This document shows positions 1 to 11,398 of a DNA stretch of 64,000 bases, piece after piece (within the stretch, counting starts at the first letter, position 1; every line of letters starts with the position of its first letter). The translations under genes were made by a program, and so were the position numbers. This DNA is from Euphorbia lathyris (Eukaryota > Streptophyta > Magnoliopsida > Malpighiales > Euphorbiaceae): assembly GCF_963576675.1 (NCBI RefSeq), contig NC_088912.1:12485001-12549000 (forward strand). The letters run 5' to 3'. A model generated the notes under the pieces. The model saw nothing but the letters and a program-made list of their open reading frames with translations. It did no database searches and had not been told where the DNA came from.

Positions 1-374
1 AATGTTACAACTTCATGTCTAGTTTAGGGTTGTTTAATTGCTGTATTAGCAATTGGTACTTGTTAAATCACTTTAAAAATTGACTGAGTTGTATGAAATT
101 GAATCAAATTATAGTTTTGCTCATTTTTATCTTGCTCTCTTTTATTGTTGTAAGCTTTTGTTTGGGAGATTGACAGTCAATGAGGTAGAGAGTTAAATGA
201 GATAATAGAAAGGAATGTAAAGTGATTGAGTGTGTTTCAATTCGTTCATTCTCTGTCATATCAAATTTTTTAACTTTGAATAAAAGAATTAAGTCCAAGG
301 ATAAAATTGAACAATTTGGATCAACTATACTTAGAATTAATCGGAGTATAGCTTGCTTCTGTAAATCAATTAAA

Positions 375-765
375 TGTTATCTTCTTTCAAGAACATCCTC
401 CATCATTTCTCCACATCTCTTCAACTGATTCACAGTTACTAAGGTTCTATTAAAGAACTCATCAATTGTCTTTGACTTCTTCATCTTCAGTTTCTCATAC
501 TCACTTCTCAAGGTTTGCAAACACACATTAATTGTTACTTTATTTTTCCCTTTAAAGGAATTTTCAAGATTCTTCCGTGCATTCCTCAATGTTGTTGCAG
601 AGAACTTTTCATGAATATAATCTCATCCAGACACATATGGATGAGAGAGAGTGTTTGTTGGTCATTCTTCTTTGATTTCTTTAAATTTAATTCCTCCTCA
701 TTCTCTGGCTGATCATATTCGGTTTGTACCATATCCCATACTTTTTGGGAACCCTTGCCAAATGC
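375..765 (-). pseudogene. Ty1/copia gag (UBN2-type) remnant
   Basis: Read on the minus strand from 765, the translation has the order of a copia UBN2 gag domain. It starts with KVWDMVQTEYDQPE, then a lysine-rich stretch and QQTLSLIHMCLDEIIF. After a frameshift and a stop near 590 it continues with SEYEKLKMKKSKTIDEFF and VTVNQLKRCGE. The matching family blocks are WxxVxxGYxxP, LxxIxxxLDExIF, and FExLxMKxxExVxEYFxRxxxxVNQLxxxGE. No LTR or pol was found next to it, so it is a short decayed remnant. Confidence 0.8.
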
Positions 766-1380
766 TAGGGTTAGTTAGATATTGTTTGTTCAGATACTTC
801 CTTTTGGTTTGACAAATTAGACTGCGTTTTTTGTCTCAAAACCAGCCCATCAGTAGCAATATATTTAAATGTTACCAAAGAAACCTTTTGTTCTAAATAA
901 CTACATCTAATTAGAAACCTTTTTAATTATAAATGTCAAATATTCATTTCTTATGGTCATCTTTGGTAGATCTTGTTTTTCTTGGTGAAAATTGAAGAGC
1001 TAGCCCACAAAATGTTTTGTAAAACTGAACAAGACCTTAGTTGTGAACCAATTTTCAAACTTTCAGTTTCTTTCTTATTCTCATTGTTTCAGTTTTTACA
1101 ATTTCCGATGTGGGATGTGAAGATAGTGTGCGCATGCTTTCGAGGGCAAAAAAGAAATTGTCGTTTAGTAAAAAAATCCATCCCACATCGCCTACTTTCA
1201 AATGCAAGAATTTTTTTGTCCTTTATAAATATGCAAGTGAGGATGAATAAACAACAACATGAGTTGTATCGTGTGTTTTATTAAGCCATCATGAAGTATA
1301 TTAAATCTACTATGGATTTGTTTCAAGTTTTGTTTTTATATTTTCAATTAACTTGTTTTAAACATATTGTAGAAAAATAA
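766..1380. other. Non-coding, possible LTR relic
   Basis: There is no convincing gene here. At 1107-1116 and 1180-1188 an inverted pair of GATGTGGGA / TCCCACATC surrounds a 60-bp spacer. It is followed by a TATA-like TATAAATATG at 1222-1231. This arrangement is common near the ends of plant LTR elements, so a decayed solo LTR is possible. The counterpart in copy C is 43164-43778. Confidence 0.3.
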
Positions 1381-1547
1381 ATGAGCACCTCGTGAGCTCG
1401 TGAATAATCAAGCTGCTAAACGAGCCGAGCTCCAATAACAAATTGAGATCGAACCAAGCTCGAAGCTCAGCTCGAGCTTGATAAGAAACTACCGAGCGGA
1501 GCTCGAGTAGGTCAAAGCTTGGCTCGGCTCGTTTACAGCCCTACTCC
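1381..1547. mobile_element. hAT-like MITE end, GAGCTCG-rich
   Basis: This stretch is packed with variants of GAGCCGAGCT and AGCTCGAGCT. On the minus strand it begins TAGGGCTGTAAACGAGCCGA, which resembles the CAGGGCTGTAAACGAGCC ends seen in many plant hAT-derived MITEs. No partner terminal repeat or target duplication was identified. The counterpart is 43779-43945. Confidence 0.45.
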
Positions 1548-2795
1548 CAAAAGTCTTTCTCATTGACAAACCTCATTAGACTATTTGTAACGTGAAGCAT
1601 CTACATACAACCTCATATCTTCATTTCCTTAGGAGAATAAGGGCACAAAGGGATAAAAATAGAAGAAAGCTTTTCAAGTTGAAAATTTGGAAGCAAAAGG
1701 AAAACTGGACAGTTATGGTCTAATATTACCATGGACAGTTGAAAGTCTACTCATTTGGCAACAGATGAACCGAAGTTATCGGAAAAACAAAAGTCCATTT
1801 GCACAACTAACATTCATTGCTACAGAACTTTCTATTCAGCTCACGAATGTTGGGATATGATCAAAATTCTCATTGATAAAGTAATGAAAATAATGAACAA
1901 AAGAAGGATATAACTTATTTTCAAAAGATTTATTAACATAGGTTCCTTTAATATTCAAAATCTATAGTTAGTCCTACTTTTATACCAAATAAAAGTGATT
2001 TTCAATAAGAAGGACAACTTAAGTAGCAAATATAGATAAACATAAACACATATATATCCTCTAATTCACAAATGTTCATCTATGAATTCACTTTTGTTTA
2101 CTCGGAAACAATGGAGCTAACAAGAGTTGTCAAAATTCAGGAAAAATGGCTTTTTTAAAATTGGAACAGGTTTTTAAAATCATAGAAAATTCTCTCAGTT
2201 AATGAAAGAAAAACAGGTAGGCAAATCAGAGAATGATACATAAGATGAGAGTAAAACCAAAAATTTCAGATAACCTTACAAGAAAAATGAACTCCTATAT
2301 CCCTACTTTTAACTAAAGAGTTTCATGCTATAGTTGAAACTTTTTTATAATAGGTGATAATGAGTACCAATATATTTACTCATTGTATTGTAGTGACTCA
2401 CTGCAAACCTAACATCTAGTTGATTAGTTGATTATTGACACCAGCCTGAACTCTGAGTTACTCATACTGACGTGTTAGCCATGATATCTTCATAATGTCT
2501 TTTAACCACTGAAATTATTGGAGTGATCTAATTGAAAACAAACTCAAAATTGAGTGATTTTATTGAGACAAATTTAAGTTTAGTGACCAATGTGCATGTA
2601 ACCCTATGTACTTGTCCAAAAAATTTAATGCCATGTACTTTTAAAATGTCATATTTGTCCTCATAAACTTGCTTAAAGTGACATGTTGACCCAACTTATC
2701 AATGTCAGAAGTAAAATTGACCAAACTTGACAACGTTAGGGAAATTTTTAAAAGTAAGGAGCAAAGTTAACGATAAAATTACTCCTAATTATAAG
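1548..2795. other. AT-rich non-coding sequence
   Basis: No gene is recognised. The last 250 bp (about 2540-2790) resemble decayed MITE sequence of the 'cannot reach N bases of constant product' kind, with phrases such as GTGACATGTTGACCC and CAACGTTAGGGA. They lead directly into the truncated LINE. The counterpart in copy C is 43946-45193. Confidence 0.4.
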
Positions 2796-3988
2796 CTTTT
2801 TTATGCCTGGTTGCAGGGAAGCCCGACACACCGGGACTGGTGTCACTTTGTCTGGAAGCCATATATCCCGCCTTCTCGCTCTATGGCGTGCTGGAAGTCG
2901 ATTCTGGGCTATTTGGCAACTCATAACAAACTTCAGCAAAGAGGCTCTTGTATTGTCTCACGGTGCAGCCTTTGCAAGAGGGAAATGGAAACCGACACGC
3001 ATATTCTTGTAACGTGTTATTTTTCTGTGCAGGTTTGGAGATCAATCGAGTCGCTGTTTGGCCGATCAATATACACTTCGGGTTCAGTTACTGACCTGAT
3101 ACAAGAGAATCTTAAGCAGATATTCAGCACCCAAATTGGTGCGCTATGGAATTCAGCGATTGTTAATGGGATGTGGACCCTTTAGACTACTAGAAACAGG
3201 GCAATTTTTGAAGGAGAGGATCCCCAAATCTCGCTAACTCTTTGGAGGATCTGGCAAGCTGTTCATGAAACGGGCAGACTCGGTCATGGAGCAATGTGGA
3301 AATCAACAACGGAGCAATATATTTTGACAGAGCTACAGCCTCCGCCGGCCTTCTGGATGAAGGTGAACACGGATGCCTCAGTTACTGGCTGCTCGGGTCC
3401 CGCCGTCTGCGGCGGCGTGTTCAGATCAGCAAACGGCATGTTCGCTGGGGCGTTCTCCTATTACCTAGCTTACACTTTTTCATATGCAGCAGAACTTTCA
3501 GCGGCCATATCGGCGGTCAATATGGCTCATGATAGAGGTTGGTTGCGTCTTTGGATCGAAAGCGACTCAATTTTTGTCGTTCATTCGATTCGGAATAGAG
3601 TTGGGCTAGTGCCCTAGTCTCTTAGGCAGGACTGGCTAACATGCCTAAAAAATCTTGAATCAATGACGGTTGTAGTCTCTCACATCTATAGAGAAGGTAA
3701 TCAAGTAGCTGATCTCCCAGCAAACTATGGTAGAATGAACTCAAATTTAACTTGGTGGACGGAAATTCTCCCGTTCTGTATCTCAGCTTCCTTTGTTATT
3801 TAGGAGGTTGGCAGGTCTACAGATTTGCTTAGTTTTTCTTTCTGCTAGTGATGTATTTTGTAATTCTTTCATTTCTTCTTAACAAATTTGGTTCACGGAT
3901 AGGGTGTTTTGAGTAGGGATGCCAACATAGTTGGGATGCCTATGATTCACACTCCCCGTTTGTCAGCCTTTCAAGCAAAAAAAAAAGT
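2796..3988 (+). mobile_element. 5'-truncated LINE, zf-RVT plus RNase H tail
   Basis: This is the 3' end of a plant L1-clade non-LTR retrotransposon. The translation first gives the zf-RVT region (IPPSRSMACWKSILG, then a CSLC...H...C zinc-binding pattern). After a TAG at 3182-3184 it gives an RNase H domain of the RVT_3 type: VNTDAS, AAELSAAISAVNMA, WIESDS and REGNQVAD, which hold the four acidic catalytic positions. Several stops break it. The 3' tail has a CCAAC-ATA-GTTGG hairpin (3922-3934) and ends in ten A residues (3977-3986). It is related to the minus-strand LINE at 39716-40885. Confidence 0.9.
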
Positions 3989-6150
3989 AAATGTAACATT
4001 AATTATGTTTTATTTGTGTTATTTCTATGTTTTATCTAAGATATTTATTATAGATGTTTAATCAAACTTCAATGTAACTCATTCCTAGTTGAAAATGTAT
4101 TTAGTGGTGCTGAAATTCAATAATTCTTTTTATCGCAAATTTAAAAAAAAATCCATATAATTACACTTTTTATTAATTACATGTCTGTATTTTTTTTAAA
4201 CGGGAACTGAGGTTTTTTTTCGATTGTTGATGTTTTTCTACACTATAAAAATGACAATTAACGATATCAGAGTGAAAATTTCAATAAGGAGATAAAAATC
4301 AGTGGTACTAATTAGAGATGAAAATAGAATAATAATGACATTTTTTAGAGTTTAATTATAAAGTGTCCTACCTATCTTTATTTGGGATCAAATGTGAAGT
4401 TTAAACTCATAATATTATTTTAAAGATGCTAATCTTGTGATGAAGTAAAACCAAACTAATTACACCACAAACTAAAATTCACTTTTTACAAATGTTTGCC
4501 ACCCATATATCACATTCACTCATTTCATTAAACTTGATAATCAATTAATATTCACATAACCATGATGTGATACTCACAATTATTATATAAAAAAAAAGAT
4601 CATGTGATGTAACACACATGATAAACATTACTATCAATTGTAAGACCTATTTTAGCGCTTAACTGCTAGTTCCATTCCAACAAGGGATGCAAGCAAGGAA
4701 TCCAATCCAGGAAAGTCAACAATCATCGATAGGGGTACCACCAAGCGGCTATCGTCCATTCCTGATAGCCTATGCCCGTTCCCTATTCCAAACAAGAATG
4801 AATGGGAATTGATCTGACAACGGCTGGGCAAAATCCATCTCTCAATTTACCACCCGGCTAACAGAGGAAGCTAACTACGCGTAATGAAAGAGCCCTTCCT
4901 CACTGACAATTTCCTGACTGGGTTCCAACCCACGTACATACACATGCCATAAAGGGGACACCGGCCGGCCCAGCCCTGCTGCTTGGTTGTATCGCCCCGT
5001 ACACCTCTTTTAACTAACTAAAAGCTTGGGCTTCTTTTTAAAGTTCATCATTTTTTCTTCTCAATTTCATTGAGCGCCACATCATCAACACATGAAAGTC
5101 ATTTAATGGGAAATTCGATGAAATAATCCAATGTTGTATGTAGATTGTAAGGGTTTGACAGAAAATAGTCCTTAATTTTCCATATAGAGAAGTTCGGTTG
5201 AAATTGCTCGATCTATACAATATTAAGTCTAATAATGGACGGTTTTAAAGGACATGTCTTAATTTGCTATTCACCAATAATGATAAAACTAAACTAATTA
5301 GTTATTTTCTATAGATATAAGAAATCTAACAAATTCCAAAATAATAACTTTCAACTTTAATAATTGTGATTTAATAATATTAATTTTAGCTCACTTTTCT
5401 TTAAAGAATTTCACCTATCTTAATCTTATTATATTTTTTGATTTAATAATATTAATTTTAGCTCACTTTTTCTTTAAATATTGGGTCAAATACATGAATA
5501 TCATAAATAAATGCAAAATTACAACTAAATCATATTATCAAACTTAATTCTTAATATGTCATTATTTTCTATATATTACAAATAAAGTATGATTTTACAC
5601 TCTAATTTAAAAATTCTAGACCCAATTCATAAATGTTAAACCCTAGAAAATATATCCTAGACACCTAATTTAGAAATTATAATCTTTAAAATATATTAAA
5701 AAGAGGAAATTATATAGAAAAACAAGTTTGAATTTCATATTACACTTAACTAATTCATATATTTGTATCTTATCATTTCATGGTTTTTCTTTATAAATAT
5801 ATAAAATCTCATATTTTTATTTTCAATTTTGTCAAATTCAGTTATTAATTTAAAAAAAAAACTAACTAAAGTCTGACAGTTTTTAAAATTCTGACATAAT
5901 TGGTATTTCTTTTTGAAAATTAGAAACTTGTAAATATTTAATTAATTTATGATAATCATGTAACTAACCCTATTAAAAATGCTGATTTTACTAGTTTGAC
6001 ATAATTCAAAATTATTTCTTGACATAGTCGTAAATAATTTTTCAAATCTGAATTTGTATGTAAATATCCCTTTATGTAAAGCCCAACATAATGTGGGGCT
6101 TTGGCTTTTGTGCGTTTTCTTTGTCAACTAATTCCATAAAACCCTAATTG
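3989..6150. other. AT-rich intergenic stretch with small repeats
   Basis: No gene is recognised. Positions 4640-5030 are noticeably more GC-rich and contain a GGCCGGCCCAGCCCTGC stretch (4962-4978) resembling hAT termini, but no partner end was found. A direct repeat of about 37 bp containing TTTAATAATATTAATTTTAG occurs near 5370 and again near 5440. The rest is long A/T runs. The counterpart in copy C is 46387-48548. Confidence 0.35.
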
Positions 6151-8387
6151 CATCTCTTTAAATTCATACTCTCCAGCCATCATATTCACTGGCTTTGAAA
6201 ACCAGCCCCATAGAGCTTCTCATCTCATTGAAATTGTTTGCTGGAAGCGGACCAGGTCAGCATCTTCTTTTCATCTTTGTCTCTCATTCATAATTAGTTC
6301 TATTTTTCAGACATTTCATGGACATAATACATAAATTTATTGTTCAAAAGATGATCGATTATAGATTCAAACAGATCTAATTTTGATTATGGTATTGTTC
6401 AGACCTCAGTTCACCAAAAAGGCTACTAGGAATTAAGCTGGAAACATAGACAATTGCGAAATCTGAGTTAATATTAATTCCTATCTCAAGAGTTTTTGTA
6501 TTTACCCATATTATTAGATTCTCAGATGTGTTTGTTTTTTTTATCAAAACCAATTGCGAAATCTGAACAGATCTAGTTTGGAATGTTTAATTACATATCT
6601 AGACTATATTCTTATCAGGTCTTCATATATATGAATAAGATCTAGATTGCAACCTTTAATAAACTAAAAGAAATCCGAACTTGTTCAGTTGATGATGATC
6701 ATTCCAACATGATTTGGTGCATGAAAAATGACTAGGGAGAAATTTGAATAGACGTAGCCATCTCTCCAAACCCTAGATGTGCTAATTTTGATTCATGTGA
6801 TGATTTAACGAAAAAAAAGGTTAATTTTAATTTAATAATTCATATGATAATTTTAATTTAATAATTCATATGATAATTTTAATTTTCTACAGGAAAACCA
6901 ATGGTCAAGAAATTGGAAGAAAATCCATGTCTAGATAAGAATGGACATTCTAACAATGATTGCGGAAGGTCGCCGGCGAATTAACTCCCAAGTAAGTTGA
7001 GGTTTAGAATAACAAATCTCTTATTACGGTTAACCTACTAAATCTGCATTATTTAAAGTGAAAAATATGATGTTTTTGTATTGGTTCATGTTTTCAAGTT
7101 GCATGATCAAATGTCATATTCAAATGGTGTTTGTTTTCAGAACAATTTACAATCTTAATAGAAAGAAATTCATTCTACTTATTAACATATGAGGTTTGTG
7201 TTCTTAAGTTGAATATCAAATTTGACAATGGCTAATGGCTTCTATACATCAATACTTGAAAAGAATGATTCAGTAATTTATGATGCAATTCTTAGGTATT
7301 TGATATGTTACAGGCATATGTGTTCCATGATCTTCAGAATTTATGTGCATTATTATATGAAAAATAAGCAAAAATAGAAGCATGGTCAGGCAAAAATAGA
7401 ATTCATGGACTGTTGGCCAAAAATAGAATGCATGGACATTAGTATACAAACAACAAATGGGTGGCACTAAATTTATATTTGCCTTGTACACCACAAGCAA
7501 TAGAGGATCTCTACAATCATAATAAGTTTTAAAGATTGGTATAACATGTGACAACATTAATATTCATCTTTACATAAACCACAAATGTTGACTAAATTAT
7601 AAAGAGAAAATAGAGGAGGGGAAAAATAATAAAAGTAGACTAGGCAATAAATTTAACAAATAATAATGAATATCATTGGGCAAGTAAATGCAATTAGAAT
7701 ATGTTCAAACTTAACGGGGGTAATTGCTTAATTCCATTCCTTTGCTTACATAACTTTCAAATGGAATTCAATCACTGATCCGTTTTTTTTTCTACCAATT
7801 TAAGGTAACTCTAGTTAGGAGGGAGAATTCAATCACTGATTTTCCATCCAAATGGATCGTACTTCCAAAATTTCAAAAGACATGGCTTCCCTAATGTTCA
7901 CTTTCTTTCTTCTTGTGCTAGTCTGGTAGTTTCACATTAGTTTTCTACTAATACATAGATTACTGTTATTTAAAATTTCATGTTTATGTTATATTATATA
8001 TACCTGCATGAATGCAGGTTCATCTTTTTAATATATCTACAACTGTTTTAATTCATTAATCTTATGTTTATGTGATAAATTGATATTAGGATTTATTTAT
8101 CACATGTGTTTTTTGTAGCTTGCATATAGTAGTTTTGTTGTTAATCATGTTGCTATAAATGAGTTTTGAAGCTTACTCATACTGAAATTTCTCTATTCTA
8201 GTATCACTCTAATGTTTTTGCTTATTAAAAGTAAAATTTTGGTCAATTGTATGGTTTCCTGCTAATATGACATTAATTTGGTTGTTTAAAGCTGGATAAA
8301 TTATAAAATTGATCTTTGTAGTTATTGATGAGCCTAAAGCTAATTTACAATTCATTGACTCTAATGTTTATTTTGCTTCTTCGGCAG
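6151..8387 (+). other. Possible upstream exons/introns of unknown transcript
   Basis: This resembles spliced-gene sequence but gives no protein match that I recognise. A short ORF of 27 codons beginning MVKKLEENPCLD lies at 6901-6984. It is preceded by a CTACAG acceptor-like site (6888-6893) and followed by AAGTAAGT (6991-6998), a good donor. A TTTTCAG precedes 7141. The stretch 6829-6881 is a 26-bp AT tandem repeat. The segment leads into the trehalose-phosphate synthase exon, but I saw no synthase-domain codons upstream. The counterpart is 48549-50784. Confidence 0.25.
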
Positions 8388-8564
8388 ATTTTATTATGTG
8401 CATGGGGGATGACAGATTTGACCAAGATATCTTTGAGAGCATAGAAAAAACATGTAGATGATATAGCTGATGTACTAGTATTGCTTCAAAGTCTGGCAAC
8501 TCCTCCACGTTCCAAATCGAGAAGCGACACAGAAAAGCAAGTCTCTTTCGACAATGACCTTTAG
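8388..8564 (+). pseudogene. Trehalose-phosphate synthase (class II) last-exon fragment
   Basis: Directly after a CGGCAG splice acceptor the translation gives FIMCMGDDRFDQDIFESIEKT. This is the C-terminal phosphatase-domain block of class II TPS proteins (family form GDDRSDEDMFE). The reading frame then shifts by an internal deletion that removes the AKYYLDD-preceding segment. It resumes as HVDDIADVLVLLQSLA and ends EKQVSFDNDL with a stop at 8562-8564, matching the normal C-terminus. The intron position before the GDD block agrees with the family's gene structure. No upstream catalytic exons are visible, so it is a broken gene fragment. Confidence 0.82.
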
Positions 8565-8949
8565 AAAAGCATAAATTGTTTGCCTTTTCATTGCATAAAC
8601 ACAGGGTAAAGAAAGTATGCAGTGTAGAAGAAGGACGATGTTATGTTTTTAGTGTATAGTGAAGAAGGATGAGGAGTGGTGTAAGTAAGTTTTGTGGAAA
8701 GTATGTGCTTGTGTTGTTCAGAAAATATAGATGTTTATCTACATAAGTAGTAGTAGCCAATAATAGTTAGGAGAGAATTTCTTTTGTTTACATGAAAAAT
8801 GGCGGTTGCTTCTAAATTAAAAAGCATTCTTACTGGTCAGTTTCTCAGAATTTGTGCTTTGCTTCAAGTTAAATAAGTATCCATAAGTACACCCGTCAAA
8901 AGACTATGTTCTACCACCTAATGACACAAGACTTTCAAGACAAACAATT
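8565..8949. other. 3' flank of the TPS fragment
   Basis: This is probably the old 3' untranslated region of the trehalose-phosphate synthase. There is no other gene. A deletion in copy A near 8640 removed about 129 bp present in copy C at 51038-51170, with TGTT at the junction. The counterpart is 50962-51476. Confidence 0.4.
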
Positions 8950-9608
8950 GACTATTCCAATAACAACCCATGTAAATTGTAATCCAAGACTTTCAACTCT
9001 GCTCCAAGACCTTTCCTTTTAATGTCATACCAAATAATATGATCTCTATTAAGATGACTCTTATCTCCTCTTTTTGAATATCTCAAAAGTTTCACATTTT
9101 CAAACCAATTACTGGACAAACTCGGATTTGTAATAGAGTATAACTTTGTCCAAGTATACTTATCAAGTTCATCCTTCTTCATATAAAATTCTGCGTCAAA
9201 CTGTCATTCTCTGACGAAATAGTTAATGCAAAGATAGCCTTCTAAAAAATGCAATTTCATTGAAACTTCATCCATTGAGTTGATTAAGTAAACAGGTTGA
9301 AGCATTATGCAGAATGTCTCTTTGCTCGTAATAAAAGCCACAATCTCTAGTTTCCAACCATTTTGGTTTAATGTGCATTACCAGTGCACACTACCATGTG
9401 TAAAGTGACTACTTCTGGGAACAAAACCATGTACATCTATGTTGTAATCGAGGTAAGGAAATCCTGAGAAGCCCTTCTCCAATTATTTGATTTCAATCCA
9501 TAAATCCAAACTTGAAATTCTAATTTAGGTTCAAGTTTTTGCTGAATTTATAGGATATGAAAAGCCTTGGAGTCACCAATAAAGTCGTTATAGCCCAAAA
9601 CCCAACCA
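8950..9608 (-). pseudogene. F-box protein (F-box-associated domain) pseudogene
   Basis: Minus-strand translation in shifting frames follows the F-box-associated (FBA) domain of plant F-box/kelch-like proteins. A GFGYxDFIGDSK block is followed by VWIYGLKSNNWRRAS, then a broken middle. An open stretch at 8952-9182 gives KYTWTKLYSI, LLRYSKRGDK and IWYDIKRKGLG, corresponding to the family's SWTKLF, PLxYSKxGD and WYDLK blocks. The N-terminal F-box itself is absent. Such proteins select substrates for SCF ubiquitin ligases; this copy cannot because of frameshifts and stops. Confidence 0.75.
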
Positions 9609-10059
9609 TTTATTCTCTTTAATTCAACATCAAGGAATGAAGTCTATAATATCATAAATTAATAAGTGCAACTTTAATGTTTAAATTCTGGTGTATAGTA
9701 TAAGAATACTTCTAACTTTGACATTCAAAAGTATTTTTACCCTTAATGGTTAAAATGATACAATTTTACCCTGATAAGAATATCACAGTACATTCATCAC
9801 CAGCAACAAGTTATTAGTGAAAGCAATTTCAATTGCAAACACATGTTATTAGTGAAAGCAACAAGTTGACAAAAATAAAGCTTGAAGCTAACTAAATAAT
9901 TATAAATTTACTCATAAATAGTGAGCAAATAAGAAATACCCTTTCAAGAGCTAGGTTCGTACTTTCCCTTTTTGAAATACATTTACGGTGTTTTCTACTC
10001 ATGCCATGTATATTTCTTTTCAAATTGAATTTTCTGAAAAGTTTAAAATATTTTATTTT
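9609..10059. other. Junction between F-box relic and Athila element
   Basis: No gene is seen. It includes decayed MITE-like phrases such as GGTTAAAATGATACAATTTTACCC near 9750 and a direct repeat of TTATTAGTGAAAGCAA near 9813 and 9846. An open minus-strand frame running in from the Athila ORF ends at 9892 but no longer resembles that family. The counterpart is 52136-52596. Confidence 0.35.
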
Positions 10060-10069
10060 ATTTATTGAG

Positions 10070-10425
10070 CCCTTCATCTTGACCGTGGCCGCGCAAAGAT
10101 CTTCGTACTTTTGGACCTCCTCCTCGGTTAGGAGATGAAAAGGAGCCCGGTATTGGCGGGTGAGTGGTGGAGTTCCCTCCCGTTCGGGTGATGGTGGTTG
10201 TTCATTTTGGTTATGGGCGGAACGGGTCTGAGTGGACCGTGGGGGACGCATGTTGGCGGTTTGTAGTGGGTGATTGAGAAGGAGTAGAAGAGGAGTTGGG
10301 GAAGTAGGAGTAAGTTGTGGGGGAGAGAAAGAAGGAGAAGGGGGAGTATTTATAGGAGAGGGATGGGAATCCAAGTAAAACTCGGATTCCCAGGGGGTAC
10401 GCGAGGCGTGAAGGGGCCACGCCAC
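10070..10425 (-). pseudogene. Athila env-region ORF, N-terminal part
   Basis: An open minus-strand frame starts at 10425. It contains a proline/serine-rich leader, then RPPRST, then APFHLLTEEEVQKYEDL. This matches the opening of the ORF that follows pol in Athila elements, a proline-rich region followed by a FxxxEExxRYxxL block. About 20 residues later the similarity stops, so only the N-terminal part survives. No signal peptide or membrane segment is seen in the surviving part. Copy C differs by a short in-frame insertion. Confidence 0.6.
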
Positions 10426-11071
10426 GTGTATCCCACCTCCTGACCATTATTATTCGCAAAAGGGGTAAGGTACGCGGGGCGTGAAAGGGCGCACGCCTAG
10501 CGTATTACACCTCCTGCCCCTTTTTGATGGTAAAAAGGGGGAGGATGCGGGGCGTACATGGGGGTACGCCCCGCGTAAAAGGCAGAAGTTGAAGAATTTT
10601 TTCGGTTTTAGTAGTTTTATGATTTTTAATTTGGTGGTTTATGGTTTATTAGTGAGTATTTAATGATTTTTATGATTTTTAAGTTTATTTAGGAAGGTGG
10701 TTTAGATAGAATTAATGTGGAGGGAAGGTGAAAGGATTTGAATTTGAAAGGAGGGGATGTGATTGGAGAGAAGAAGAGGTGGATTGTGGAAGTGGGAAAT
10801 ATATATGGGGAAGTGGGAAGAGTAATTGAAGAGTGGAGAAAAAAAAGCTGCCATGGGGAGTTGTGATTCACAACTCCCCGAGGATACGCGATGCGTGCCC
10901 TAGAGCACGTCCCGCCTGTCCTCCCACGTGGCATTTATTAAAAAGGGGGGTTAATTGCCACAGGTGACGCGAGGCGCGGTAGGAGGGGCGCCCCGCGTAA
11001 CGTGTCTTTTATTGAGAGAGATGAGTCAGAAACGCAAATGCGCGGGGCGTACTGGGTTGTACGTCACGCGT
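10399..11071. repeat. Six inverted ACGCNNNGCGT doublets
   Basis: Doublet starts are 10399/10419, 10472/10493, 10545/10566, 10886/10907, 10967/10988 and 11040/11061. The two members are 21 bp apart (20 in the first). In each pair the left member has a purine-type middle (mostly GGG or GAG) and the right a pyrimidine-type middle (mostly CCC), so each pair could also form an 11-bp stem with a 10-nt loop. Doublet-to-doublet distances are 73, 73, 341, 81 and 73 bp. It lies between gag and the env-region ORF. The copy C counterpart is about 52936-53610. Confidence 0.9.
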
Positions 11072-11089
11072 GTTTAAGAATTTTTTGGA

Positions 11090-11389
11090 TTATCAATGGG
11101 ATTTGTTTTTCTTTCACTTTATGAAAAATGACAAAAATAAAAATAAAAATAAAAATAAAAATAAAAAAATAAAAATAAAAATGAAATGAAAATAAAAGCA
11201 AAAACAAAAATAGAAATAAAAGTGAAAATAAAAATTTAAAATTTAAAAAAATAACAATTACTCAAAGGGGAAAACTAAGACGACATAAAAGGGTAAATAA
11301 ATAAAACAAGTCTATGATACATATACATAAGGGGTTCGAGAAATTCAAACCAATGCTACGTTTAGAGTCGAAATAGCTCGACTTTCTCG
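11090..11389. repeat. A-rich (AAAAAT)n tract downstream of gag
   Basis: The plus strand reads as repeated AAAATAAAAATA units from about 11122 to 11240, i.e. T-rich on the element's coding strand. It separates gag from the GC-motif region, where pol would be expected. Copy C (about 53670-53780) has a different repeat number. Confidence 0.7.
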
Positions 11390-11398
11390 TGCGGCGGC

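Noticed and set aside
2748..2939. Minus-strand and alternative-frame ORFs over the LINE pieces
   Set aside because: They are shadows of the zf-RVT reading frame on the plus strand.
10481..10663. Plus-strand 60-codon frame across the internal doublets
   Set aside because: The element is coded on the minus strand. The frame has no family match and is a by-product of the GC-rich motif.
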